Positions 43,016 to 55,015 are shown, counted from the stretch's first letter. The stretch: 64,000 nt of DNA from Litoditis marina (GCA_964036275.1 OZ038439.1:10434904-10498903); one strand, 5' to 3'. Numbers and translations: made by a program. Notes: generated from the letters alone by a model not told the origin.

Positions 43016-44380
43016 TTAAAATACGACAAAGAACTCTAAAAAGACCCAGAGACGCATCCCAAACTATTTGTTCCGCTCAAAACGTGTACATTTTATGACA
43101 CCGTGGTACATAAAACATAGAATGGTTCTATACGACACTCTCCAACCTACTTTGTCCATTTTCAGAAAAACACAAAATATCGCTTGCTTATTGAACGACA
43201 TTGAAAACCAGTGAACCATTCAGACCACTTTAAATATTTCAAGTCCAACTTCTGACAATAGTCTCTCCTTCTCAAACATTTTGCAGCGTTAAGTTTCTGA
43301 GCAAGTATAATCTTTTGCAAACAACTCCATATTTAAGTTGGACTCCCAATATTCTTCAAATACATTCGAACGCGCGATAACTTCTATTCAAAAAATAGCC
43401 CTAATTTAAATAATACGCGTGAAACTTTGGAGCGCGCGATGATTTTTGAAATCGGCCCTCCGGCAGTCCAGTTTGTGATGTCCTTGGCGATATTCCCGGA
43501 CCATTCCACAAATAGAAAAAGACCCGTCTTCTTTCGATGTACTTCATAGTGTTCATTCAGACACATGAATGGGCCCCCGATATATTCTATTTGTGTTTTT
43601 GTTTTGCGCCAAAACGACAATCGACCATTCAGAAGACGTGTTTTCAACTTGAAAATCAAATCCTGAGTAGGAATCAGAAGTGCTATTGAGAGTGATCAAC
43701 TCGTCGTTGTAGTTTGATCTTGACGTGTATTTTTTTTCAAATCTGACAGGTGAGTAACACAGATCAAACTACAAACACAGCATAAACTGTGTAGCTTGCC
43801 CAATTCGGGGCTTTGTGACTCGACAGTTGTTCTCTTGTGAGTTCCTTACGTGTTGTGATCTAAAAATATATAAAATGAAAACTATATTTTGTTTTAAATA
43901 ACGAATTTCTGCTGAAACAGATTCATAACACTGTCAAATTTCACTCAAACCTAAAACTGTATAATGTTTTGAAACGAAAAAAACTGGACTCGTTCCACTA
44001 TACTATTCGCCAGTTTAGTTGCGAGCAAAATAGTGGAAAATGGAGAATCTCCAAGATTTCCGGGGCGCGCGCTCAATTAAACTCCATTTAGCCCAAAGAA
44101 TCCGACCAGTTAAGCCAGACAATTAGAAACAACGGTAGGGAGCGGATCTGGTATATCTGGTTGACGGAGATAGAAGCAACACAACACTCAGTAACACAGT
44201 ATACTTTTTGGAAGGTGGTGTTTTTAGGCGCTAATGAAAAACAATATGAAACTAATTTTTTATCTTTTGCTGTAAATATTAGGCTGTTTTACAACTCTTC
44301 ACTTTTCCCGGTTTGTCTTCACAAATTCATTGTTTGTCTCGATCACATTCCCTTCCTTCATCATCATCACCTACCTAGCT

Positions 44381-44682
44381 ACTCTCTCCTTCCTCTCTCT
44401 CCATATATCTCTCCTGTTCTCTCTTTCTTCCCTGCCCTACATCTTTCTTTCTCTCTCTCTCTATCTCTCTCTCTTTATCCCCCTCTATCTTTCTTTCTCT
44501 CTCTCTCTCTATCTCTCTCTCTTTCTCTCTGTCTCCCTCTCCATTCTTCTTTTGACCTCTTTTTCATCCATCCCTCCCTCCAACCAGTCTCCATTCCTTC
44601 ACGCATAATATGACAAACCACCGTCCCCCGGTGTTCTTCTAATCGCGCATTTGTCGGAAGGCTCTCTTTCTCTCTCTCTCTT

Positions 44683-44730
<48 letters not shown>

Positions 44731-44935
44731 TCTCTCTCCCTACCTATCTCCTATATCTCTCTCTCCCTATCTCTCTTTCTCCCAACCTCTTTCTCTCCTA
44801 CCTCTCTCTCTCTTCCTCTCTCCCTCTCCATCTCTTTCTATATCTCTTCCTCTCTACCCCTCTTTACATTTTTCGCTCCCTCTCTCCCCTTCCCCTCTCC
44901 TTCTCTTCATCTCTATCTATCTCTCTTCTTAGTTT
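44381..44935 (+). repeat. CT-rich tracts
   Basis: Two blocks of imperfect (CT)n separated by about 80 bases near 44550-44660. Ser/Leu-rich frames across them are low-complexity artefacts. Confidence 0.9.
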
Positions 44936-45167
44936 CACTCTCTTTTTTATCCACCAATTCATCGCGCATTTCTCCAAAGTTAATAGAATTCCGCACAGTT
45001 ATTTGCAATCACGTGTGATACGTGTAAAATGTTAGTACAGCAGAAATGGGAAATGTTTAACTTTTAGAGCAAGACTACAAAATACAGTAGATCAAATCAG
45101 TTAGGACCATTTTAGTCTACATTCCTATAAACGACCCTAATATAGCTCGCTCTTTCCAATGCAGTCT

Positions 45168-45364
45168 TATAGTCGTCACCAACGGAGAGGCGGGAGGGTA
45201 CTCTATATATCTCACTTTGCGCTGTGTACGCATACATGTCTTCGATTCCAAACCCCGGTTATGTTCACTAACAGCGCAGTGGTTAGCGCCCTGCTACGAA
45301 TATTTCGCTCCCAGGTTCGATTCCGGCGAAAGACAGAAACTTATAATTCAGCACTCACTATATA
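45168..45364 (+). mobile_element. tRNA-derived SINE-like repeat, copy 3
   Basis: TATAGTCGTCACCAACGGAG, CAGCGCAGTGGTTAGCGCCC, GGTTCGATTCCGGCGAAAG and CACTCACTATATAG. It abuts the family B MITE that begins at 45361. Confidence 0.8.
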
Positions 45365-45595
45365 GTTCGTTTCAACTATCGATGACTTTCTACAGTAATC
45401 TTTTGAATATTCAAAGGCACTTATCTAACCAACGAACAGGGTTTCAGCTTCAGTGTTTTCTATGCTTGTAGTAACTACTGTGGAGAGCCAAATCACAAAG
45501 TCCTAACTATTTACAACAATTACAAGATATGACAAATTCATTTGAAAGTTGTATAATCTTACTATATAGGGCCATTGTGGCGTGGAACAGACTAT
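45361..45595. mobile_element. MITE-like TIR element family B, copy 3
   Basis: Starts TATAGTTCGTTTCAACTATC and ends GGCGTGGAACAGACTATA. TTCTACAGTAATC lies near the left end. The left end overlaps the SINE-like copy 3, so one inserted at the TATA of the other. Confidence 0.65.
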
Positions 45596-45734
45596 ACACC
45601 ATACTTCGCCCATTGTGTTTGTAGTTAGATTCCGTTGTCTTTCGGCTCAATTTCGTGATATATACGGCGTGAATCAAGATTTATCAAAATACCGAAGGGC
45701 GTGTCTCCCAATTCCATTCCAAGCTTGTTAGCCG

Positions 45735-45754
45735 TGTACTGTCCTATATGTTCT

Positions 45755-45825
<71 letters not shown>

Positions 45826-45854
45826 CTTCTACTCTCTATCTCTGTATCTTCCCA

Positions 45855-45936
<82 letters not shown>

Positions 45937-45961
45937 CTTCTACTCTCTATCTCTGTATCTT

Positions 45962-46011
<50 letters not shown>

Positions 46012-46143
46012 CTCTTCTACTCTCTATCTCTGTATCTTCCCACTCTCTCTCTCGCTCTTACTCTTTCTTTCTCTTTTCATCCTCTCTCTTCCTCCCTCGG
46101 TCTCTCCATTCTCTCTCTCTATCCTTACCTTTCACTTTCTCTC
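45735..46143 (+). repeat. CT tract with a higher-order repeat
   Basis: Three (CT)n arrays are separated by copies of one spacer (CGCTCTTCTACTCTCTATCT then CTGTATCTTCCCACTC), giving a higher-order period of about 100-120 bp rather than a plain microsatellite. Confidence 0.85.
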
Positions 46144-46577
46144 TTCACTTCCCGGGAGATAACTATCACTTTTTCCACTACTTCTTTCCACTATTGCCCT
46201 AATTGTCTTGTCATTCTTCCACCAACATTGGGTAAATATCGAACTTCATGTTTAAAAGACGTATTATTATAACTGTTGTACTTTGTATTCATGTACATTG
46301 AGCATTGACTGTGGTTTATGTATGTGTACCAATGGTGAATAAGAAGAACTACGAATGTTTTCTACTAGAAAAGTACTCTTTTCATTGGTGTTACGAATAA
46401 TTTTGTCATTATCTTCTTGAACTTTAAGTATTTTAGTTTTTCTGTATGCGCTTGCCGAAAATAAAATGATTCATTACTAAATCTATATTTCGTTTTACTA
46501 CTTTCATGCATACCATTCGTATATTTTATTATAACTTTTCTAATCATTCAAAAAATTTATATATTACACCATTTGAT

Positions 46578-46592
46578 TTGATTACAGTAATA
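46578..46592 (+). promoter_or_regulatory. Candidate trans-splice acceptor of the EGF/DOMON gene
   Basis: TTTGATTACAG ends at 46587, five bases before the ATG at 46593. Confidence 0.45.
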
Positions 46593-49500
46593 ATGTGGGA
46601 CCTCGTCCCGCTCATGCTCTGCGCCCTCCTCGAACCAGTGGTCTCTCATATTTCTCTGACTTTCCCCGAGGCTCGCTATCCCCCATTGGACTTCCTCGAT
46701 ACTTCTCGCACAATGGGCCCTTGTGGAGTACCAAAACCCAGATTACGTGAGTTTCAGATTATTTTCATCTGAAAACTTTCTCAGGTTTTCAGCTATCAAA
46801 AGGAATTTGAGTACATATTTCACGTTAGGAAGCTTCCAATCACTATATTGGACGTATACTTTCAATGGATTGTCGTAAATAGATAGTTGAAAAAACGCTC
46901 AGAAACGAAATAATGAAATGAAATTAGACACGTGAAAACAAAACCGTCCACGTACATTTTTATTCTTTATTCTTCCAGCTCACTACACGAGTCTGATTGT
47001 TGGGAACACGTACAACTTCACGTGGACTATGCAGTACCCTCATCAGGTACTAGTTAACAACTATTCTAACCAACGTTTGTTCTATTTTTTGAACCGAACA
47101 TGAGGTGATGCTTTTATTTTCATGCAATTCATTCGAAATTATCCAATTCGGAAAAGGGAAGCGGTTCCGGCCATTAGTTGTTTTGAGGTACCATATTGCT
47201 ACAAATTCAAGAACGAAGCTGAACTTTTAATTATCTGTGAAAACAAATTAATCTTATGACGGAAATTTTGCCATCAACTAGGAAACCCATTCGATTCGTG
47301 TTCGTGTAGTCCTCAAGGTTGAACATCTTCAAGTGATGGAAATGCCGAACGAAACGATAATTTATAGCACCGAAATGTGTGTGAGATAAAACACGATTTG
47401 AAATGAAATAGAAAAAATGGTGAAGATGTGTGACAATAGATGGCTCTGAAGCAAGCCAGGCGGCGTAGCAATCCCTCAAAAATCTCATTAGTTACCTCAT
47501 GAGCTTTTCGCATGAGCTTCTCATGAGATTCTATTGATTGCTATGCTACAACATTGAGAGTTCACGAGTAGCTCATGAGGTATCTCATGAGAAACTCGTA
47601 TGAACTTCTCGTGAGATTGAAGGGATTGCTACGCCGCCTGTCTTGCCCTATCTCGCTGTGTTTGTAGTTTGATGCCAATCTACAACCAATACTTGATCAC
47701 TTGGGCGTTAGGGATTAGTCGTTGACAATTGTTTTGAAAATTCCCGATTTTTCAATATTGATTTCTTGAGGGCGGTTTCCGACTGTCGTTGCTGAATTCG
47801 GATGGAGAAATGGTAGAACAGCTGTCACCAATGAACGGACTCGAATACGCTGGCACCAAGGAAATGACGTCAGTTTATCCAGCATTTGATTTTTTTCACG
47901 AAATTCAGGGGTTTTAATCGATAATAACTTTGAGCTGGAGCATTATTTGATAACCTCTCAGACGACCAATTGTAATCCTTCATGAAAAGTCATCCTGCGG
48001 TCGATGTTGCGAGAGTTGTTAAATTATTTGAAATGAGATGAATAGGATGAAACAGGTTATATGGTTATTTTATTCAAGAACAATATCAAAACATTCGTGT
48101 TATACTTATTTGATATTCTATGAATTCTACAAAGAGAGTTCGTTTGCTATGAAAAAAGCGCGAATACCTAATCGCGTTAGCTGTAGAACTGTTCCAATTT
48201 CTCAAATTCGCTACCTTTCAATTTCGCGTAAAATTGAACAGTTTACCAAATCACGAGTTTTCATGACCATGAACCATTTATTGCATTTACTCACAACACC
48301 ACTTGAACCAATTTCAAGTACTCAAAGATAGTCGTCGCCAACGGAAAGGTGGCAGAGTACTGTATATCTCACTTTTCGCTGTGTACGCACGGGCATTCTC
48401 CATTTGACAGCTTGACAGTTGTGTGCACTAATAGCGCAGTGGTTAACGGCCTGCTACAAATATTTTGCTCGCAGGTTCGATTCCGGCGAGAGACAGAAAC
48501 TTATAAACTTGGCACCCACTATACAAACATTAGAAGTTTCAGAACTTGAGTGCTCAACACATCATTATCTAACCATGATAGATAAACAATATTTCGGCAG
48601 CAAGAGAAAGTTAAAATGTCTATGTTTCAACCCTCGGCCTCACATCATTGTACAAATCAACTAAAACATTAAAAAGGTTTTGTCCTTAATTATGCTTATC
48701 TCGTTTGTTTCCACTCTATCTCTGGAATGAAAATAAATGTTAAGTTAACTTTACAGAAATCAAAGGGGGGGGGGCAGAAAGGAAAGCTAGTTTAGGTACC
48801 CCGGGGTACCTAAATATAACGTTGCGCGCGCCAAAACAGGCAAACGCGTGTCAACCGTATGCAAACTAGGTTTGTTAGTTTGAATTTAAAGTTATACTTA
48901 TACTCTTTCAAGTTCAAGTAAAAGTCATACTATACTTAGAAGTCATACTCTTTCATATTAACTTTTCTTTCTGTCCCCCTTTAATAAGTGGTTTCAGAAC
49001 CCAATCTGAGCGCATTCACTTCACGCAGCCCTGTCACGAGTGTACTGTCGTACTGGAGCGTCAGGCACTCGAATGGGGAAAGTCTTACCGATTCAGAAGT
49101 TGCGCCGACGTCAACATTCTGCAAGTGGCCGATGGTTCGTCATTTTCGAAAACTTAGCACATACTGTCAAACTTCAGGCAACAAACTTTTTCACAGTCAA
49201 GTGCTTATAGAATTCTCTGGTAATGTGGTAATACATTATTGCATGAAAAGTGCAAGTTGTTCTACCGTTTTCTCAGGAAAAATGTCTTGAGCGTTGCTTG
49301 GATTTTGTGTTTCATTTCAGAAGTTCCTTTTTTCATAAAGTCAGGAACGTAATTTTTGTTCTCGCGCAAGTTGCTTCCATCAAAACTTTAACGACGGGTA
49401 TAGTTCATGATCACACTATTTTTTAACCTCACTTATCAAACAAGTACTTTTGATAACTCATTGCTAAAATATAAATCACTAGTTTAAACCGTGCAGCCAT

Positions 49501-52500
49501 TGCAGAGGATACGATGTGCAGTGGGCGTGGCCTGATGGAGAGTGGCAGTTGCAGTTGTGATAGTGGATACTCGGGCGACATATGCCAGTACAATGGTAGG
49601 TCAAATCAACACGTTTATAGATTGAAAACCTTCTGTTCTGAGGTTTCAATATGAATGTTGCAAACACAAATTACAACTTTTATTGTTAGTGGAAGAGAAA
49701 ACAGTACACTTTCAGACGAACTCAAAACCTGAAACTCTGAAATAGTAACAAAAATAATTTCAAAAAAAAAAAAGTATTCTGCTAGCCGAACGCTGACCAC
49801 TTGACTACTCACGAAAAAACACGAATCACGAAACTCGTGGATCAAACTACACATACAACGGATTGGAACTGAATGACCGAGAACAAACTCTATATATATA
49901 GTCGTCGCCAACGGAAAAGCGATAGGGTACTGTATATCTCACTTTCCGATGGGTACGCACACATGCCTTCGATTCCCGTGTATATACTCTAGTAGCGCAG
50001 TGGTTAGCGCCCTGCTGCGAATCTTTTGCTCGCAGGTTCCATTTCGAAGAGATACAGAAAGATATGTACATTTGGCACCCACTATAACATTTGCTGTTCA
50101 GCCCACTGCGAGCGCGACTCCGACTGTATGAACGGTGGAAAGTGTATAAATGAGAAGAATGGACTGGTGGTCCGAACCTGCTATTGCGCATACGGATTCT
50201 TCGGCAGGAACTGTGAGCAAAGTGAGTTTTATATAATTTGGTTACAAATAACTTACGATGAATCACTCACGCATGGAACGTGTAAACTAGTTGTGTGAAC
50301 TGTTAACCACTAACCATATGCTACACTAGAAATGAACTGAATACGTAAAGTTAGTATTTTAATGAGGCATCGTGCACTTTGTCATTGCACGTTTCTCAGT
50401 TCTGCTGTGTTTAACATGTTTCACGTGACTGTGCAATTGACTAACACTATACCCGTGCACATGCAGTCTCAATCGAAAACTGGCAGGTAAACAGTGCAGC
50501 GAACTTTGGTTTTCATACATGTTTCCCGTCACAATGCATTTCACTAGAACGCTTATATTCAGTCTAATTTGCAGTGATTGTAGTCGGACCACCCTGCGAC
50601 TGTGGGTCAGTCGTTACTTGGAATCTTTAAAGTTTTCGCAGAGTGAGCTACAACATAGACAAGGTTACCATAGATAGGGTTCGTACCTGGGTCCGTATGC
50701 TAGAATATCGCGGCACCTTCATCTCATCCTGCGTCTCTCGCTTTGCCTCACTATTTCTCGTCTGTTACGTTCCAGCGGGATGTAAGAGCAGAGAATTAGC
50801 GTGTGTTTGAGGAGACGCAGGATGGGATGAAGGTGCCGGGAAATTCTAGCATACGTACTCTGGTGTGTTTGTAGTTTGATCCCGTCCTTTTTGGGGGACA
50901 TTCGTGCATCTAGAAATTAACGCGTATAGAAATTAGACAATATTCGGTCACTCACTCTATATTTTTTGCAGTATGCATCGCAGTAATTCCTTGATAAACG
51001 TTTGGTTTGCTTCAAGATTCAAAATTTATTAGATCACTCCAAATCGTTACGAAATGGTGTTCCTTGACTACCCTCTCGCTATTTTTGTCTCTGCATACTA
51101 GGAATATCTCTTCGCCACGGATATTGGGGGGGGGGGGGGGGGGCGGACTCTGCCTCTTCTCACAGTGTTGTTGTAACTGCGAACCTTCATTCAGAATATT
51201 GCTTATTCTCACACAAACCTTTATTCAGACTTCAACCGCGACAACGACAATTGTTTCGCGTACTCGGAACAGGACGATAAGTCATTCGATCAATACGGGA
51301 TGTTCAACACCGACTGCTACAACAAACACGAGCTGAACGAGGAGGATACCGTCTATTTCAGAGAAGTCAAGGTATAGTAATTTTGACCGTCACGTCACAT
51401 GTGAAAAACATGCAAGTATAGTTCACTTTTCATATTTAAACGTGATATTATCATAGTTCAATGTGAAACGTGAAGAACCAATGCGTACACAAGAAAGACG
51501 TACATCATTCTCGCTTTGTATTTCTGAAAAATGTTCAAATGTTCGAGATTATTTTGTCAATACAAACGCTCTCATCGTAAAATTAACCGGAAGTGAAGCC
51601 ACTGAACTAAATGTCACCTTCATTCCAGAACGAGGTAGAAATCATCGCCGATTTCTCCACCACATCATGGCTATCGATTGGTTGGAGACCCGAGGGACTG
51701 GATCCGTCCTGTAGACTATTCCCCGATCTAGAAGGTGGTTTGATTGGTATTATATCATGAAGTTTGATCGGTCTCGTATTTTGTTGTTTGGTAGAATAAG
51801 AAATTTGTAGTTTGGTTGGTATTGAATTCGGCAATTGGGTTGGTAATGAATTTTGTAGTTTGGGTGTAATCATATTTCGTAGTTTGGTTGGTTTTAAATT
51901 GGTGATTCGGTTGGTACCAGTATATTATGTAGTTTTATTACTATAATCTATTTAACACCAAGTTTTTATACACCTATAGGAAGGAAGCGAACGGAAATTT
52001 GTTTCGATGAACAGATTCCGTGATTAAAACAGGTGGAAAGAGAACCTTACCATCGATTTTGAACTTTCACACATAAATAAGATGCTAGAAGTTCTGTTCG
52101 AAAAGTTTTTCGATAATCTGAATGGTTACTTTCCAGGAGTCCGCAGTAAACGATCGTCCATCGATATGCCACCTCTAGTTTCCCTACAGGATGAGGTGAA
52201 CATCTTTCCCGTTTTGTCGTTTTGTATTCGTCAGGACAGCAACACAAACCATAGCAAACACAATGTTACAAATAATGGAGTGAACATAATGATGAACCCT
52301 CAATTGTGCACGTTTGTGTTGAATATTCGGTGAGAGCGTTCCATAAAATGAAGATATTTCCAGGGGTAAAGTTAGATTGAGGTACTCAGTAAGGTAAAAT
52401 GTAAAGTAGGGTGAAATTGATACACTAAATACATTTCTGTTTGTAATCGATAATTACTATACAATTCTAATTCAGCCAAAGCCAACGACCATCGTCCGGG

Positions 52501-55015
52501 ACGAGCCCCCGCGTCGAATCGAGCAGGAGGGGCCGCGACCGGTCATGCCCAAGAACAACGGACTATGTAAGTCGACAATGCAACACTAGTTTTACAAAAT
52601 ACTAATACAAAACAATACTAAAATACCATTTGTTTTTCATAATTGGTTGGATTGTTTGTCCCAAGGGTTTTCCAGAACTTTTAACAAGTGTTTTTCAGAG
52701 CTCGTAACAGTTCACTTCTGTTTGGATCAATTCGTTTCGAACCATGCCTATTGTCTACCTGTTTTTTCATATGAGTGTGAAGTTTTTTTTCAAACCAACT
52801 GTGTTTTTGCAGTCCCCAGTGCGTTAAAGGCACCGCTCCACGCGATGGATTGTATCGATATCATAGCCGGTTCGGTGCGGGATGGGAGACTGCGAATCAT
52901 GGATATGTACTCCAGGGATAGATCTACCCCTCTAGAGGATACATGGTGGGTGGAAAATGAATAATTCAATAATTTCTTAATATTCTGTCAGTTCAATAAT
53001 GAAATGCCATCGGTGTGTACTCCGGGATATTTAGAAGTAACCCGAAAAATCGATGAATACTCACTTTATTTGAACCAGTAATACCACTGTGAAACAAATA
53101 CTACAAACAACCACATATACAAATTAATATTTGTACTTTCGCATCAGTATCTCAAACCAATCGAACGCCTAAACACAATTGTTGCATTCATATGTGGATG
53201 TGTAGTGTAGTTGTTCCATCGCTGTTTCCTAGTACCCATCAAAATACAAACCTGTCAGGTATGACGGTGAGATGTCGCTGGCGGCCGCGTACGGGGCTGA
53301 ACGAGATGAAAGAACGGTGGTCATGTTCCGTAGGATGATACAAGGTAGGTCAAACTTAATTCAGAACATTTACCTTATCAGAATCAATCCGTACCATGTT
53401 GTACATATAGGAAAGATGTTACAGTAAAATAATGTTCGTTGGAGATACATTACTCGGCCAGTCAATTTTAGTTTCACGTGAAACTTGAAATAGGTATCGC
53501 ACACGTACAGTGATAAAGACTAAAGTTCTAATTCAGTGGTTCTAATTCATCTCGTTTCATATTCATATATTTTATATTTATTCATTCACATCGCTTTGTT
53601 ACGAGGCGGTGATCATCATACATGTCACAGATATTTGTACCAGCAGCTTCTTCTGAGTAGTTCTTGGTCCCTTTCCTTCATATAAGTATTCATAATGGAT
53701 TATCGAATGCTCTAAGGACATTGATCCAGTGACATGCGGGTAACTTCTTGAAGGGAAGGAGAAGAACTGCTTGCGAACATGCAGTCTTGTTGCAACTGTA
53801 GTGTTTTACCACAAGTTGTGACAGATATGAATTTGGGTTCCAGAAATCGAGCCCACGGATCACCCATTGGGACCAGGCAGGCTGTTTGTTGTATGGGCGA
53901 AGGGACAGACCCAGGTTAGTTGGGAGAGAATTATAATGAAACAAGAACGAATCGTTGAATAACCAGTTGAGTTTTAAAATGAGAGTGTGATGAATTAACG
54001 TGTTCATGTGGTACGTTACGCCTCTATCGCATAGAAACGTGTCAATTTCAATTGCATTATGAGTAGCTGAAAGAAGAAAGACATCGCTAATTTCTCTACT
54101 TCTCAGGAACATGAACATGTTCCGGTCCTGGTCAGTAATTTCAGCATCACCAGAAGACATACAACCTGAAGAAGACGTGTTATTATAACAATATATATTC
54201 CAGGGTGCGTATACCCACAGTGCCGCTTCTGCTCTAGAACAAACCAAGTCGGAAATGAAATACTACCCCGATGACATTCTCAAGTATCATGGAAGTGGGT
54301 ATTTTTGTATTTTGTAGTTTGTTCTGCAATATTCCAGTTCTATACGTTCATGTTCCATGTAACATGACGTGTGCATTAAGATACTTCTTGAACACCAAAC
54401 GTGAAAAGTATCAGTGTTCTGAGATTCGGTATATCTTCATTTGATGGGTTTGTGTTTTATTCTTGATAAAAATATGTTATATGTTCAAATATAAATATTT
54501 TCCCTTCAGGTAAGAACCGTGGTGTTCATCCCATCGACTTCACTACTCCGGTCAAACTACCCAAGCCGTCCAACCCCGCTTTCGGTGTCAATATTGCACA
54601 AGGTCAGTCAAAAAGACGAAATAAGGTAAATACTCACGTCACACGTGAATAATAGTGTAAACAATGACATCTGAGAACTCTCATATTTTTTTTCTGAAAT
54701 TTTGGAAAAAGGACAACATACCTGATGATTCTCATTAACATTTTCTGAGCCAGTTTCTGAACACGACTTTTGGATAACCTATACAATCTGCACAATTAAT
54801 TGAGTGTATGCGTTTGACAATATGCCTATTGATTTTCAAACCGTGTTTGTTATAAAAAACCATTTTGAGGTAACGATGTTCTGAAACCTGAAGAGAATGA
54901 GGATACACCGAAAAAAGAAGAGAAAGATAAAGAAGAAGAAGCGTCGCCTGATAGTGCGAATCTCATGCAAAACTCGATACTCATCGCGACACTCTTTGTA
55001 TTCTATATGTATTGA
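46593..55015 (+). CDS. Surface protein: N-terminal-His LPMO/BIM1-like domain, two EGF modules, DOMON domain, hydrophobic tail; 16 exons
   Basis: Exons: 46593-46746, 46979-47046, 47771-47868, 48998-49134, 49506-49595, 50102-50221, 51229-51371, 51629-51734, 52137-52195, 52476-52566, 52813-52945, 53259-53344, 53844-53914, 54204-54294, 54510-54602, 54870-55015; about 561 residues in one frame. A signal peptide (to Ser18) would leave His19 as first residue (HISLTFPEARYPPLDFLD). TSRTMGPCG, FTWTMQYPHQGGF (His73), CHEC (119-122) and SCADV (142-145) follow, a pattern like LPMO-fold/BIM1(X325) copper proteins. EGF-like modules occupy about 157-179 and 185-220. DOMON strands run 271-305 (ADFSTTSWLSIGWRPEGLD) and about 357-455 (GRLFVVWAKGQTQ), split by a basic/proline insert with RSKR. 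The end, SANLMQNSILIATLFVFYMY, suits a GPI signal or tail anchor. Exons 3 and 16 use TTGAG acceptors. Function (extracellular copper or redox chemistry) is inferred. Confidence 0.85.
47457..47640. mobile_element. CATGAG-rich TIR element family F, intact copy
   Basis: CAGGCGGCGTAGCAATCCCT (47457) and AGGGATTGCTACGCCGCCTG (to 47640) are perfect inverted ends. Inside are many ACCTCATGAG / CTCATGAGGT inverted motifs. It lies in intron 2 of the EGF/DOMON gene. Confidence 0.85.
48328..48523 (+). mobile_element. tRNA-derived SINE-like repeat, copy 4
   Basis: ATAGTCGTCGCCAACGGAAA, TAGCGCAGTGGTTAACGGCC, GGTTCGATTCCGGCGAGAG, CACCCACTATA. Located in intron 3 of the EGF/DOMON gene. Confidence 0.8.
49893..50086 (+). 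mobile_element. tRNA-derived SINE-like repeat, copy 5
   Basis: TATATATAGTCGTCGCCAAC, TAGCGCAGTGGTTAGCGCCC, a degraded B box (GGTTCCATTTCGAAGAGA), CACCCACTATA. It ends 15 bases before exon 6 of the EGF/DOMON gene, so it has replaced most of the upstream acceptor context. Confidence 0.8.
50319..50453. repeat. Foldback element family D, copy 4
   Basis: GGCATCGTGCACTTTGTCAT, GCACGTTTCTCAGTTCTGCT and GTGCAATTGACTAACACTAT match the family. Located in intron 6 of the EGF/DOMON gene. Confidence 0.65.
50690..50861. mobile_element. Palindromic element family C, copy in the EGF/DOMON gene
   Basis: GTCCGTATGCTAGAATATC and TTCTAGCATACGTACTC ends, with CATCCTGCGTCTCTCGC pairing to GAGGAGACGCAGGATGG inside. 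Located in intron 6. Confidence 0.8.
51012..51112 (+). repeat. Dispersed 100-bp repeat family I, copy 1
   Basis: TTTATTAGATCACTCCAAAT, CGTTACGAAATGGTGTTCCT and TTTGTCTCTGCATACTAGGA match 58267-58362 with few changes. It is followed by a run of about 17 G. Confidence 0.8.

Larger units (their letters stand above)
43016..46580. other. Intergenic, microsatellite-rich
   Basis: Contains long CT tracts, a SINE-like copy and a family B MITE (listed separately). A 91-codon minus frame at 43384-43659 has no recognisable feature. No gene supported. Confidence 0.5.

Noticed and set aside
44161..46272. Plus-strand frames of 90-174 codons
   Set aside because: Almost entirely SLSLSL from (CT)n tracts; low-complexity artefacts.
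52945..52951. Donor giving a WW sequence at the end of DOMON exon 11 (GT at 52950)
   Set aside because: It puts a stop right after the next acceptor; the GT at 52946 restores the frame as TWYDGEMS and was used.
53690..54247. 185-codon minus-strand frame opposite the EGF/DOMON gene
   Set aside because: It lies antisense to two well-supported exons and the intron between them; no family motif. An open antisense frame can arise from sense codon bias, so it was not called, though its length is notable.
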